Of a stretch of DNA of 64,000 nucleotides, positions 21,195-31,839 are shown piece by piece (the stretch's first letter is position 1; every line of letters starts with the position of its first letter). The stretch is taken from positions 258,495 through 322,494 of the forward strand of contig NW_025335410.1 of NCBI RefSeq assembly GCF_004798865.1, written 5' to 3'. The translations under genes and the position numbers were made by a program. The DNA is from Varanus komodoensis. Its lineage: Eukaryota > Chordata > Lepidosauria > Squamata > Varanidae. The notes below the pieces were generated by a model. That model saw only the letters and a program-made list of their open reading frames with translations, made no database searches and was not told the origin of the DNA.

Positions 21195-21503
21195 GTTTTT
21201 TGGAACCAGCTTCCCCAAAAGTGATGGTATTTCATACCTCAGAGGATGGGGAATGCCAGAAACTTGTCTGCTTTGCCACCAACTTCTATCCCCAAAATAT
21301 AAACATTCAATGGAGCATCCAAGGACATAATCTCAGCTGCAGTTCAGAATCTTCAAGTTCACTCTCCCTCACTGATGGGACCTTCCAGAAGAACTGCAGT
21401 TTGGTACTCAGAGGAGAAGAATGCAAGAAGCAAGAAATGTATACATGTGCTGTTACTCATAGTTCAACCAACACCTTCATTAAGAAGACCGTGCCTTCTT
21501 GTG
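21195..21503 (+). CDS. IGHD: IgD domain exon (third from the end)
   Basis: Intact C1-type domain in phase 1/1, with the acceptor ATTTCAG (21193-21194) and the donor GTAAGT at 21504. It opens GFLEPASPKVMVFHTSE. The B-strand Cys is in LVCFATNFYPQ, the Trp in NIQWSIQGH and the F-strand Cys in YTCAVTHSS. It ends with TVPSC, a Cys at the domain boundary that could bond chains. Extra Cys lie in the C-D region (NLSCSSES) and E region (KNCSLVL, EECKK). It does not obviously belong to the CH2/CH3/CH4 triplet series and is probably an old C-terminal delta domain. Confidence 0.85.
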
Positions 21504-21983
21504 GTAAGTCAAAACGTGCAGGTAAATTATGTGCTTAAATGGGAAACAGAAGGAAGCCAATGCTCACAGAGAAAAGAGTGCCCCTGCACATCTGCAGGGT
21601 AGATTTTCCTCACTGTTAAATATTTACATTGGTAATTGCCAATATATCCTTCTAGGATTCTGCACTTCCTACCCTTCTAAGCTGCCAGGCTGTAGTTCCT
21701 TTACAAAACTAACAAAAAAGCACCTTGTACCTTTAACAGCTGCACAACTAGCAGGAACCATTAAGAAAGCTGGTATTTTGCTGGCAGTTGTAACCATTGG
21801 GGTGCTAATATTGCCTTTGCACTGAATGGGAGGAAGTGATAGGTGGTTAGTGGTGATGTTCAACACTCTTATACATCTTCTGCTTAAGCCTCATGAGGTA
21901 TGCTAGGTTTGGATTTGGTATTACAAATGCCAGCTTGGATGGCACATCTCAAGCTAACTGGGCCTGATGATTTATTTTGGAAG
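21504..21983 (+). other. IgD intron
   Basis: Nothing was recognised in it. The open frame at 21529-21825 has a hydrophobic end but no Ig or other family signature. Confidence 0.45.
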
Positions 21984-22310
21984 GCATGACCCCATCTGTT
22001 CACAACAAGACGGAGATCATTATGCAGCCGCCATCCTTTGAAGACCTCCTCATGAACAAACGTGCAGCTGTAACCTGCAAGATGCCTCTTGTGAATGCAA
22101 CCTCCAATTCAATCATCAATTGGACAATGGATGGGAAACCTGCTGACATGAATGCTGTGACAACCGAAGTCTTTTCAGAAGACAACAGCACCCTTTGGAT
22201 CGCTGGCCAGCTGTGGGTGAATCTGTCTGAATGGAGAGCCACCAGGATGTTCACCTGTAACATCCACAATGACCTAGGAGAAACTAAACAGAACCTCGAC
22301 CGAAGGGATG
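21984..22310 (+). CDS. IGHD: IgD domain exon (penultimate)
   Basis: Intact domain in phase 1/1, with the donor GTAAGG at 22311. The acceptor is AG at 21982-21983 in TTTATTTTGGAAG, a rather poor polypyrimidine tract. It reads GMTPSVHNKTEIIMQPP. The B-strand Cys is in AAVTCKMPLV, the Trp in IINWTMDGK and the F-strand Cys in MFTCNIHND. It ends NLDRRD. It has several NxS/T sites (NKT, NAT, NWT, NST). LSEWRATRMFTC has the normal E-F shape of a C domain. Confidence 0.82.
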
Positions 22311-22876
22311 GTAAGGACCGAACGAAAGGGTGGGCAGGACACTGAGAATAGTGAGGCACTATAAGCAGAGCAAGGGGTAATTTGGCAACACAGAGAAGGA
22401 ACTGCAAAAAGCTGCACAACCAGCTTTCTTACTCAAATAGATGATGCAGGAAGTGGACAATAATGGATAATTCTAACCGAACTCTCATTTTCTTCCATAA
22501 ATATAAAGCCATTTGTCTTGGGAAATACCTGCAGGGAAAAGTTTATACCTCTTTATGCCAATGATTCTCATGAATTCTGGGAGCTGGACCTTAATGAAGG
22601 AGGTCAGAATACCATTAAAGAGCCCTGGCCAACACCCACTGGAAAAACTGGCCAAGAAAACTTATCATTCCTAGGGTTCCCCAAGGAAGGAAAAAGGATT
22701 GGTTGATTTTTATAAGGGAACAATCCTATGAATGCTTAGATTTTAAAATTTAGTGCTGCAAGGTATAGTTGACTAGAGAATCCTGGAACTTGTGGGACAT
22801 TTTTGGCTGACAGGTTCTTGGTTCTGGATTATGTTGTACCTTTCATTTGGCCATTTGCCTGTCTTTTCTAACACAG
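22311..22876 (+). other. IgD intron
   Basis: No repeat or gene was recognised. It ends with CTTTTCTAACACAG, the acceptor of the last domain exon. Confidence 0.45.
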
Positions 22877-23188
22877 GCATTATGAAGGCTCCTGAAGTCT
22901 ACCTCCAACAGTCTTCCAAGGAAGGCATGAACGTAACCCTAGTGTGCATGGCCAGAAACTTCTACCCAGCAGAAATATTCCTGAAGTGGGAAGAGGAGGA
23001 CAAGGAGAGGTCACTGAAGAGTTATGAGGCCCACGATTTGAATTGTAATCATGAAGAACAGAGATGTTCCTTAGTGAGCATCCTGGAAGTCCCCACAAGC
23101 AAGTGGATGATGGGAGTCTCCTACACATGCCTTGTAGTTCACATCTCCTCTGAAAACATCATAACTAGAAGAGCCAATATCTTTTCTG
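22877..23188 (+). CDS. IGHD: IgD last domain exon
   Basis: Intact C1-type domain in phase 1/1, with the acceptor AACACAG (22875-22876) and the donor GTAAAA at 23189. It opens GIMKAPEVYLQQSS. The B-strand Cys is in VTLVCMARNFYPAE, the Trp in FLKWEEED and the F-strand Cys in SYTCLVVHIS. Two further Cys lie in the D-E region (LNCNHEEQRCSL). It ends RRANIFS. The membrane form would splice to M1 at 24489. If the weak donor is read through, the frame runs GKK and stops at 23197-23199, next to poly(A) signals, which could be a secreted form. Confidence 0.87.
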
Positions 23189-23215
23189 GTAAAAAATAAA
23201 ATAAATAAATAAACT
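23189..23215 (+). promoter_or_regulatory. Possible secreted-IgD end: read-through stop overlapping poly(A) signals
   Basis: Reading past the donor at 23189 adds Gly-Lys-Lys and a TAA at 23197-23199. AATAAA motifs begin at 23195 and repeat through about 23212. The arrangement could end a secreted delta mRNA, but stop and signal overlap. That would leave almost no 3' UTR upstream of the signal, and the repeat may simply be an AT-rich tract. Confidence 0.35.
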
Positions 23216-23639
23216 AACTATGCTGTTTGTACTTCCCACATGATTGACTTAATTGCAAACGCATTTTCTTGACTCCTTGAGTCGGGCCATCTGCTGTTCT
23301 TAATGCCTCTAAAATGGGATGCTCATTTGCTTCTGTTATATCTCACTTTTTCTGTACCCGGCAATTTGATATTAAAGGAATCATCAATGAGCACTTTCTT
23401 GCTTTCTTCATTGATTAGCACCTTGTGCCCTGATCCAATACTCAGGTAGAAACCTACACAATCAGATTCCACATTCTATGGGGATTCCATGCACCAGAGA
23501 CATTCTAGGAAATGGTGTTGATTTTGATGAGGTCTGTGTGACCTCAGAGAAACTTGACCAGCTTTCTTGCCACCTGCCTGGTAGTCTTTTCAGCCCCAGC
23601 AGAAAACTATTCATTTTTCCAAATGTGAGTTTTATGTGT

Positions 23640-23972
23640 TTTAGATTTTAGGTGCTGATCATTTTCCCCTTACTTCATTTGAGGCTGGTTTTCTATTGGC
23701 TTTTATTTATTTATTTGTAATATTTTTATACTGCTAAGTATTAAATAAAAGTCCCAAAGCATTTTTTTTTACTCACTTATTCTGGTTTTTGTGCTATTTT
23801 TCTGCTTTGATACAGGCATCTGCAAGCGTTCTGATATTTGCACTGATGTTGTTTTAAACTGATGTTTAAGTCACTTTATTTTATTTAGCATTTAATTGAC
23901 TTATAAGTTCAGTAAACCACTCAGAGGACTCAACCGATGGGCAGTCTAAAAATGCTATAATTAGATAAATAA
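23640..23972 (+). mobile_element. Decayed LINE 3' tail (L2-like)
   Basis: T-rich sequence with TTATTTATTTATTTG is followed by GTAAACCACTCAGAGGACTC and ends AGATAAATAAATC. This is the shape of the L2-type tails at 33000-33075 and 45590-45655. It is non-coding and lies in the intron before IgD M1. Confidence 0.45.
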
Positions 23973-23999
23973 ATCTTCACTATTTGTTTTTTATTTGCA

Positions 24000-24445
24000 A
24001 TTTCTTTTACCATCTTTCTGTTCAAAAAGATATTATTCAAGATGTCAAAAAGCAGTAAAAACACAAGCTCATAAAAACGAAAAATGATGATAAGCTATCA
24101 TTAAAACAATTTGAACTGCAGCACTGCTAGAACCATTCAAAAGGCCAACTTAACAATACACCTTTTGGCTCCTTTTCTAAAAGCAGGCAGAGAAGTGAAT
24201 GATTGTAATTCCAAGGGAAGTATGTTCCATAATTTGGGAGTGGCACAGGAAAAAGACCCCTCTTATGCACCCATCAAGTGGGCCTTTGGAAGTGGCTGCA
24301 TCCTCACAGGGGCATCTCCTACAGATCTTAATAACTGAACAGGTTCATGAAGAAAGAAGCCTTCAGATCTCCTTGCCCGTTGTGTCATTAGACCAAGTAT
24401 TTCCCTTCGGGTCTGTTGTAGTGCTGTCTCTTTTGGAGGCCCCGT
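24000..24445 (-). mobile_element. L2-type LINE 3' fragment, minus strand
   Basis: The AT-rich A-run near 24050-24110 and the block TATGTTCCATAATTTGGGAG (about 24222-24241) are the reverse complement of the L2-type ORF2 end (SVAAPKLWN-like) and tail. The element is decayed. It ends about 45 bases before the IgD M1 exon. Confidence 0.45.
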
Positions 24446-24488
24446 TCTTCTCTGTTGGATAATCTTACCATTTCACTCCATGCTGCAG

Positions 24489-24658
24489 ATTCCTGGGACT
24501 GTGCCATCATGGGGGTTGCCTTGTGTGATGTCCGCAATGAAAATGAAGATGAGTACAGCGAACTGGAGGATGCCAACAGTGTCTGGAACAAAGTCTCCAC
24601 TTTCATGGTGCTCTTTGTTGTTGCACTCTTCTATGGAGGCCTTGTCACTTTCATCAAG
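24489..24658 (+). CDS. IGHD: IgD membrane exon M1
   Basis: M1 encodes the linker and transmembrane helix of membrane IgD. It is 170 bases: 2 bases complete Asp, then 56 codons, ending in phase 0 before the donor GTAAAT. The linker DSWDCAIMGVALCDVRNENE carries two Cys and an acidic run (NENEDEYSELED). The helix STFMVLFVVALFYGGLVTF matches the mu helix except that the YSATVT part is YGGLVT. It joins the two-codon M2 at 25491 to end Lys-Val-Lys. Confidence 0.92.
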
Positions 24659-25490
24659 GTAAATAAAAGGACAGGGCTCTTTGTGAAATCCTGGAAGCAG
24701 CAGATAGGTGTGGAAAACACTGGTCTTCCCATTACTCACCCATAATTCCGTCTGGCTATTTGCCCTTCTACCGAACAAGTGTACAACCATCACATTCTCT
24801 AGGCCAATTGATTTGCAAAATCCAGGGATTCCCAACCCTTCTGAAACATAGCAACTTCCAGAATTTTAAGAAAGCGTTGATGATCCCTGCACAAATTGGC
24901 TGTCCTGGAGGGTTGGGGGAACATCGCAAAACATGGCAAAAACATGACTGGAGTGGGGGAAGGCCAATCACAATATGTTGGGAGTTTCCACTTATAATTG
25001 TCGGAAAAAGGAAGAGGGTCTCAAGAGGGTCTCATCCACTCAGCCATGAAGCTCCCTGGATGACCTCAGGCCAGTTACACACAGTTGGATAAAATGGGCT
25101 GGGGAGAAGGGACCCTATTGACCAGCCTGAGTTCATGGAGTGATGTATTATTTCAGTGACACACTGGATTTGTTAATAATAATAATAATAATAATAAATT
25201 TCTAGTGCACCTCATCACCAAAGGATGTCATCCTTAGGATGTCATCCTGAACATCCATTGCCTTCTGTCTGCCTATCCACCTGTTTGCCTAATGACTGGC
25301 TGTTCTCCATCTTTTGTAAGAGCATGAAAACAGTCCGGCATCAATGGGCCCTTGAACGCAATGTCCTTGAACAACAGCAAAACAATGTCCTAGAGGCATT
25401 CCCCCATCCCTGTCTAGATCATTCAAATAGGTATGGATGAATAAATGCTTGAATCTCTTATTTTCTCCCCCACCACTTTTGTTTCCACAG
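24659..25490 (+). other. IgD M1-M2 intron
   Basis: The intron contains a degenerate SINE body (about 25030-25150, with CACTCAGCCATGAAGCTCCC) and an (AAT)n run near 25175-25198. It ends with TTTGTTTCCACAG, the M2 acceptor. Confidence 0.5.
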
Positions 25491-25499
25491 GTGAAATAA
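25491..25499 (+). CDS. IGHD: IgD membrane exon M2 (two codons plus stop)
   Basis: After CCACAG the exon reads GTG AAA TAA, giving the Lys-Val-Lys cytoplasmic tail with M1. It matches the M2 of both IgM genes. No convincing AATAAA lies within the next few hundred bases, so the poly(A) site of membrane IgD is not placed. ATTAAA at 26518 is one weak possibility. Confidence 0.85.
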   Translation: MK

Positions 25500-27464
25500 T
25501 TGTCATCTTTTATTCTTCATGAAGCCTATTCAGAACAGAAGTTCATCTATGTCTCTCCTTGGTCCATCTTTCTCCAACTTTCTCCATTATATTTCCTATC
25601 TGCCACATTTTCCATGGTTCAGAAGGGAGGACACAACAAGGCATTAATGACAGCAAGCATTAATTTCAATGTCCATCGGTGTTTGGACAAATTGCACCGA
25701 AACTCACACAGGCAATTTGGTCCATGTATGGGCGATGGGCCACTACAACACTGAAAGAAAAGAACTCCAGTTACATGAGCATTATGCCAAAGGTCACAAA
25801 TGCAGTAGCTTGTTATGGAACCCCAACAGCGGATTGCAAATTCAGAGAAGTTTCTTGATGCAGAGGAGTTATGCCCATGCCGAAGAACAAAATGGAGCAC
25901 AGAAAGGCATGATCCACCAACTATCCCTGAGTAGCCAAGTTTGTTACTCCTCTGTATTTTTCAAGTCTGACGACTGATGGGTTGAGAAAACCCATTGGAG
26001 TCCAAAATAGTGAAAATCTGTCCCGCTGAAAGTTCCTCCGTGATACATTTTTTGTTATAGCGTCTCAGCAAGTCCTCTCAAACCTGCTGAACCACCCATT
26101 CTTCAGCAGTGACTCCCTTACAGTTTGAGCAGGCCTGCCACATTTATCTATTGTTACAAGCGCAGGCACAAGGGTTCTCTCCAGCTCAGAGACCCAATAT
26201 TTAGTTTTAAGCGTGTTGAGAAAGTAGGAGATGAGTAGCTGCAGCTGCTTTCGCTTGCCATGATTTACATTTTCAAGAAGAGTGTTAATACATTAGCATA
26301 TCACATTTGCATTAAGTTGTCCCTATTATTGCTTTTTCTAACTGAGGCAATTCAAACTTGACTTATCTACCACTTTACAGGCTAGTTAAAAATGATATTT
26401 TGCTATTCAAGGGCTGTCGGCTAACACTTGGCCTTGAAGGAATTGCTTAGCACCAGAGAACTGGCTAAAGCAAGGTACAAATACTAATATGTTGAACGTT
26501 TTGAGTGCTAGTCATTTATTAAAGGTCACAGCTCTAAGTGGTTGTTCTCTTGAAACTCTATCTAACGTGTGTGGTGTCTATCCATTAGCCAAGTTTCTGA
26601 TGTATATTTTATCGATGTACGTAGCACGTAACTACATTACGGTCAATTGCACTGGATTCTTTTATGGTAACTGCATTATGGGGACAGACATCTCATAATG
26701 TCAAGGTCAGTTTAATCTTACAGAGCTTGGATTCCCAACCTCTCTTAACTTTTGCCATTTCGTGTTGCTATAAAATGCATTAAAATTGATTTGCATTGCA
26801 TTCCACTGTAGTGTACCAAATCGCATTGATTTATATTAAACTATCCTTAGATATATTGCTCAGCTTGCTTGAATTTTATTCTTCTGTCTGAAGAGCGTTT
26901 CTGATTGTAATACCTTTGCTTTGCATCTCAATGCCTTCAAAGATGTAACTTTTCACATAGCCGGAAGAACTCCATCAACATTCTGCTGCTACCTAAAGAT
27001 TTTCACTCCTGAATGTCATTGGTCTAGATCTTCTACGAAATACCAAAGCTACATGTTGGTTGGTTTTGCACCCATTTGACACTTAATGTTCTTACATTAT
27101 CTAGCACATTTATGTAGCTCCACCAAAGTATCTTGCACTTTACAGAAATTCAGAAACCCCAGAAAGAGGACTTCAGAGTCTAGATTTTGATGGCAGATGA
27201 GACTATAAAATGGGAAATGCAAAAAGCAAGACCAACAGAGTTGAGGAAGGAAGCAACCCATGTTGAGTGTGGTCTGAAGTCACATGATGCCAATAGGTTG
27301 CTGAAGCTAAGCAAGTCATTAAGTCTGGTCATTATCTGGATGGAAGACTAATTAGAGCCCTTTGAATGAGGCCTTGAGTTCAAAGGCAGGATCAGAATAC
27401 ATTAAATGAAAGCCGAATAATAGATGTGCTATGATGCATCATTTCAAAAAACCAAATACCTTTG
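25500..27464. other. Spacer downstream of IgD
   Basis: Non-repetitive sequence with no gene recognised. Two perfect octamer motifs (ATTTGCAT at 26305-26312 and 26789-26796) are present, but the number is within chance for this length of window. Confidence 0.4.
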
Positions 27465-27690
27465 TGGGTCAGTGTGGTGGTGTGGTGGTTAGAAAGTTGG
27501 ATTAGGGATCCAGGAGAGTTGGGTTCTAGTCCCAGTTGGCCATGGTGCTCAATGGGGGACATTGGTCCAGTCACTCATGCTCAGCCTGGCCTAATCTGCA
27601 CAACATTAGAAAAGCAGAATTAATGTTGTGAGGATTGAGTGGAGCTCTCTAAACTGCCTTCACAGGGGAAAAAAGCCAGGACATAAATGC
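27465..27690 (+). mobile_element. tRNA-derived lizard-type SINE
   Basis: The head has a B-box-like GGTTCTAGTCC. Then come the body phrases CCAGTCACTCATGCTCAGCC and TGTGAGGATTGAGTGGAG, as in the copy at 51725. Divergent copy. Confidence 0.65.
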
Positions 27691-27756
27691 AATGTGGCAA
27701 TGGCGATGGAGATGGAGATGCATCCAGTTGTGATTGTTCAGATGTATAGGGTGTTT

Positions 27757-28058
27757 TTCAACCTTGACTGCTCTTCAGAAGTCAGATACTGAAGATGAAA
27801 CTCAAATACTTTGGCCACCTAATGAGAAGCAGCAATTCACTGGAGAAGACCCTGATGCTGGGATCAATTGACGGCAAAAGGAGAAGGGGATGGCAGAGGA
27901 TGAGGTGGCTGGATGGAGTCACTGGGGTGGTGGGTGTGAGCTTGGGTGGACTCCGGGGGATGGTGGAGGACAGGAAGGCCTGGAGGAATGTTGTCCATGG
28001 GGCTGCAATGGATCAGACACGACTTCACAACTAGCAAGCAACCAACCAACCAACCAAA
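27757..28058 (+). mobile_element. RTE/BovB LINE 3' fragment
   Basis: It encodes LKYFGHLMRSSNSLEKTLML followed by RRGWQRMRWLDGVTG and EDRKAWRNVVHG, the BovB reverse-transcriptase C-terminus. It ends in a short CAAC/CCAA simple repeat. 5'-truncated. Confidence 0.88.
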
Positions 28059-28304
28059 TAGGGCATTTTGAGCTTGGGGATAGTAAGCTGTATTCAGAAT
28101 TGAGAGCCATGAGTCTCAGTTTAGCTTCTGTGCTAAAAAGGTGGTCTCAGGTACCCATCAATGAAAGGACAAACTTCAGTGGACTGCTGTGGGGGAAAAT
28201 AAGAGTAAGGTTATCATCCTACACATGCTTCTTGGGAATGAGCTCTCCTCAACCCAGCAGGGCTTAGCTCTAATTAAACAAGCACATAATGCTGTGAATA
28301 AACA

Positions 28305-28400
28305 TGCAGATGGTGGTGTCCTGCAACAGCAGGGGGTTGGACTCAATGGCCTTCACGGCTCCTTCCAACCCTACTATTCTATGATTCTGTGTTTGTGCAG
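28305..28400 (+). mobile_element. CR1 LINE 3' terminus
   Basis: GTGTCCTGCAACAGCAGGGG ... CTTCCAACCCTACTATTCTATGATTCTG is the standard CR1 end, here as a very short 5'-truncated copy. Confidence 0.85.
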
Positions 28401-28979
28401 CAGAAACCAGAAAAAGGCTCAGCTGCTCATCAGGAGCATCTATAAAAACAGGGGAGTGTTTCCCAGTGAATGCAATCACCTTGCCTCTCTGCCACTGCAG
28501 ACAAGAGGACAGAGGGTGGTTCTCAGTGGGGGTCCAGGCAGAGCATGAATCCCTGAGTGGCTTCAGGGTCTTCACTTGTGGGATCGGGAATCTCCCATGA
28601 GGTGCAAGAATTCAGCATTGGTGGCTGGTGTCAGAAGGCTGCCACTGCCCCGGGTCGTACAAGGAGACACACCAAAGCGTTTTTCAGTCTCTGCGTGTAG
28701 CTGACAGGTTGATTTTTTTTTTGTGGGGGACGGTTATGGGGTGTGGAGGTAAACTAAGTTTTGTGATGCCTTTAGAAATGGAGGAGGTCGGTTCCACTCT
28801 AAATGTAGCACAGGGCATGAGGTGTTATGGTGGCGGGAGCCAATAACATCAATTGATGGGAAAGAGGTTGAGACAACATAACAGGCATGACGGGTCACAC
28901 CAAAGTTCCATTTATCCATCATTCTGTTCACACAAGTGGCCCAAAAGAAACCTACAACTGCTTGCTGCATTTCTTTGTA
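28401..28979. other. Spacer between CR1 terminus and L2-type fragment
   Basis: Nothing was recognised. Confidence 0.4.
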
Positions 28980-29990
28980 GTGTACCTTCAGCCTCAGTCA
29001 TTGGATGGTTTGCCTGCAGCCCAGTCTAGGCTAAAGTTAATGTTGATGAATGCCAGGTTAGGGGAGAGGTTAGCTTCTTTCATGTGTGCCCACCAAGGTT
29101 TCTTGTGCAGCACCATGCATAACCAGAGGGGCAGGAATTCTGATAGCCTTGGTCTACATGATCAGATACCCCACCCAACAATCAGCCAGTTTTTAGTGTA
29201 TCTACCAGGTACTGTGCACCAGAGAAAGGACTGGGATTCTACCACCTCTGCCCCTGCCAAACACACTCCTTGCCTAAGCTGACTGAGGTGGTCTTGAGTC
29301 TCATATTGAGACCTCAAGGCTTGGGGTCTTGAGGGACTTTAATATGAATGCCAAGACTACCTTGGAACAAGGAACGTCAACCATGGAGCTGTCTCAAGTA
29401 ATATCTGACCCAGCACATGTGGCAGGACACACTTTGAATCCAATTTTCTGCATTGGATTGGGACAAAAAGATCTGCAGGTGGGAAACCTAGCAGTGACAG
29501 GTCTTTATCTGATTAGTTTTGATCTTAAGGGTACCTGTAAGCTCCACAAGGGTGAAAGACAAAGTTGAATTATCTGCTCCAGTGGCTGATGAATCCCAAC
29601 ACATTTCTGAGAACTCTTGGGAAATCTCCAGCAGGTATAGCCACGGCCAAAGCTCTGGTGCCTGCTTTCAATATTATCACCATCAGGCATCCCTGACCTA
29701 GTCATAAAACTATGTCAGTACCTTGGTTTGCAGAGGTGGTGGGCTGATAAAATGACTTAGGTTGCAAATGGTGGAAGATCTGATCATAGTACCCTTCTGT
29801 ATAATTTATCTTGGTTGGGCTTAGGAATCACATGAAGGTGGTTCTGGTCCTTTCTGAAGGAGCTGTCTCAGAAGATGATTCATGGCTCTTAGCCTCTGAA
29901 GTGTGACAAGATTCCATCCTGCCCCCCATATCTTGGGGCATCTACATAAAACCACTGGAGGAAGGCTGCTGGAGGTTTAGGAAATGTCCT
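28980..29990 (+). mobile_element. L2-type LINE fragment (endonuclease and part of reverse transcriptase)
   Basis: The open stretch at 29329-29568 encodes LRDFNMNAKT, then SDPAHVAGHTLNPIFC and KDLQVGNLAVTG. This is the C-terminal part of the LINE apurinic endonuclease (GDFN and THxxGHTLD motifs). Further on, GIYIKPLEEGCWRF resembles the start of the L2 reverse-transcriptase block found intact at 32085. The frame is broken in several places and parts are missing; a dead copy. Confidence 0.55.
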
Positions 29991-29999
29991 CAGTATAAA

Positions 30000-30530
30000 C
30001 CCAGCAAACTGTCAGGGTTCAGGACTAGAATGTGGATGGCGGGAGACAAGACAGAAGCACTGGAACCAGGACAGCAAAACCTGAGGGAAAGCAGAGTCCC
30101 AGGTCCAAAAGCAACGTCCAGTGGTGAGTTCATGCTGTTGTCACAGCTCAGGCCAGGGCCAGGGAGCAGAGCATGCATCAGGGCAGAACAAGGATGTGGT
30201 CATGCACAAGCCAGGGGTGGAGATCAGGAAGACAAACAGAGGTGCAAGTTCCCTGTGGCAGGATAACTGGGCCGGATACATGGCAAGGGTCAGGCAAGAT
30301 GCAGGAGCTGGACCACAGCTAGCAAGGAGGCCTACTAAGGCAATGGGGCAAGGCAGGACATGGCAGGAAAGGAGAGATGCAGCAAGGCAGGATCTGCATC
30401 GGGCAAGATACGGGAGCTACAGCAACCAGAAAGACTTGTGATGCTGAAGCAGCACGGCAAGACAGAATACACAGCAAGATGCAGGCCCTACAGCAAGCAG
30501 AGAAAGCTGAGCTGCTGAGGCCAGTTCTGG
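30000..30530 (+). repeat. GC-rich degenerate internal repeats of unknown family
   Basis: Phrases such as GGCAAGATGCAGGAGCT, GGCAGGATCTGCATCGGGCA and AGCAAGATGCAGGCCCTACAG recur at irregular spacing. This suggests a degenerate tandem array or the GC-rich part of a transposon. The long open frames here (30121-30441) follow from base composition and show no family. Confidence 0.4.
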
Positions 30531-30534
30531 AGGA

Positions 30535-30690
30535 AACAGCTTTTATATTTTTTATTGATTTTATATTGTTAATTTTAATTTTATACTGTTATTTTTGTAT
30601 TTTATTGTATTTTATTGTGTTGTAAGCCGCCCCGAGGCTTCGGCAAGGGGCGGCATGGAAATGTTCTAATAAATAAATAAAAATAAATAT
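30535..30690 (+). mobile_element. L2-type LINE 3' tail
   Basis: T-rich stretch, then GTAAGCCGCCCCGAGGCTTC, GGCATGGAAATGTTC and TAATAAATAAATAAAA. It is nearly the same as the tail at 45590-45655. Only the terminus is present. Confidence 0.7.
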
Positions 30691-31839
30691 ATAGCTCCTC
30701 CTCCAGGGCTCCCAGATGGCCCTCATCAGGAGGCTGAGAGCTCCAGCAGGGCCTGGGACCATCCCTGCAAACACTGGGGTGGGCTTCTGGTTCTCACCCC
30801 CAGGTGAAGCCTCTGAGCATCCTGGATCCTGATGACCAGCCCGAGTTACCCTTTTACTCTCCCACAATGCTCCACAGCAATCTGGGTCAGGGGGGTTGTG
30901 GGGAAGTAACAGGCCACTAAATCCAGTGGTCTTGGGGTGCTGGGAGTAATGCAAGGGGTAATGCAAGGGGTAATGCTGGCATGCTAGCAGCCGCCCCAGT
31001 GGGACAGGTGACGATGCCAACTCTGGTTAGACTCTGCAAACTCAGGCATGCCTTCAGCATCTGTCCCCAGTCCTAGTTTATATTTTCATCCATATACAGG
31101 GCTGGGGGGCAGTGGGTCACTTAGCCAGGGAACATTTGGCCTGATGGCATGAAACTCTGCCTGATCCCATCGTGAGCTTAGCCTCAGTATCCCTGACTGA
31201 TAATGGGCCTGTCTTGATCCCTTTAATGTGTCTGGTGCAGTGCCCTTAGAAAATTAAGAAGAAATTGTGTTTTTTCTTTTGTTTTTCCCCAGTACCGAGA
31301 AACTGTGAGTCAGAAAAAGGGAAAACATAAATGTTATTGCCAATTGCTATTCGCTTTGGTTTTCCCCAAACAAACCCACTGTTTGTTCCCTCAAGCTGAG
31401 TCAGAACGCATACGGAAATGTGTTTCTATGCAAAGTCCAACATTATCACATGCACCCATCTCCATCTGACAATCAGCACTAGCCTTTGGCTCAAAGCAGA
31501 AACAGCTGCCCATGTTTCTTGCTGCAAACAGGACGCATCTGTTCTCAATATGACTTATGAAAAGATGTTTAGTCTGCAGCCACATTGTTTACCACCCAGA
31601 GAGCTTTGGCTATTGAGAGGGAGAGAAATTAAATAAAATTAAATTCAAGCGTCATAATCATCATCAGGATTATTAATGTTTGCAGTAAGAGAAGGCATCA
31701 AGTGGAAAAGCATGGGATGTTTCCCAGTCTTGCTACTCTTATTTCATTTATTCCTGCCCTGAAAAATAATGTGTAATAGATTGAAACTGCGGGGAACTTG
31801 GTGGACTTGAGACCATTAACTGCTGAGGGGGTTTTGCAT
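30691..31839. other. Spacer between LINE pieces
   Basis: Nothing was recognised. The minus-strand open frame 30589-31020 overlaps the LINE tail and has no family features. Confidence 0.4.

Larger units (their letters stand above)
10822..25499 (+). other. IGHD: Gene span: IgD heavy-chain constant gene (multi-domain)
   Basis: The gene follows IgM-1 directly and has no switch-like sequence in front. Visible parts are CH1 (10822), CH2 (12809), CH3 (14075), CH4 (15840), doubtful relics (16440, 17636), a broken domain (18009), a possibly intact domain (19030), two broken domains (19771, 20443), intact domains (21195, 21984, 22877), M1 (24489) and M2 (25491). Lizard delta genes with about eleven CH exons are known from leopard gecko and Anolis, and the length fits. 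Every exon is phase 1/1, so broken exons could be skipped without losing frame. The order suggests a CH2-CH3-CH4 triplet that was copied up to three times. Confidence 0.85.

Noticed and set aside
26305-26796. Two ATTTGCAT octamers downstream of IgD as an enhancer
   Set aside because: A third octamer occurs at 12594, and about this many are expected by chance in 64 kb. No other enhancer motif cluster was seen.
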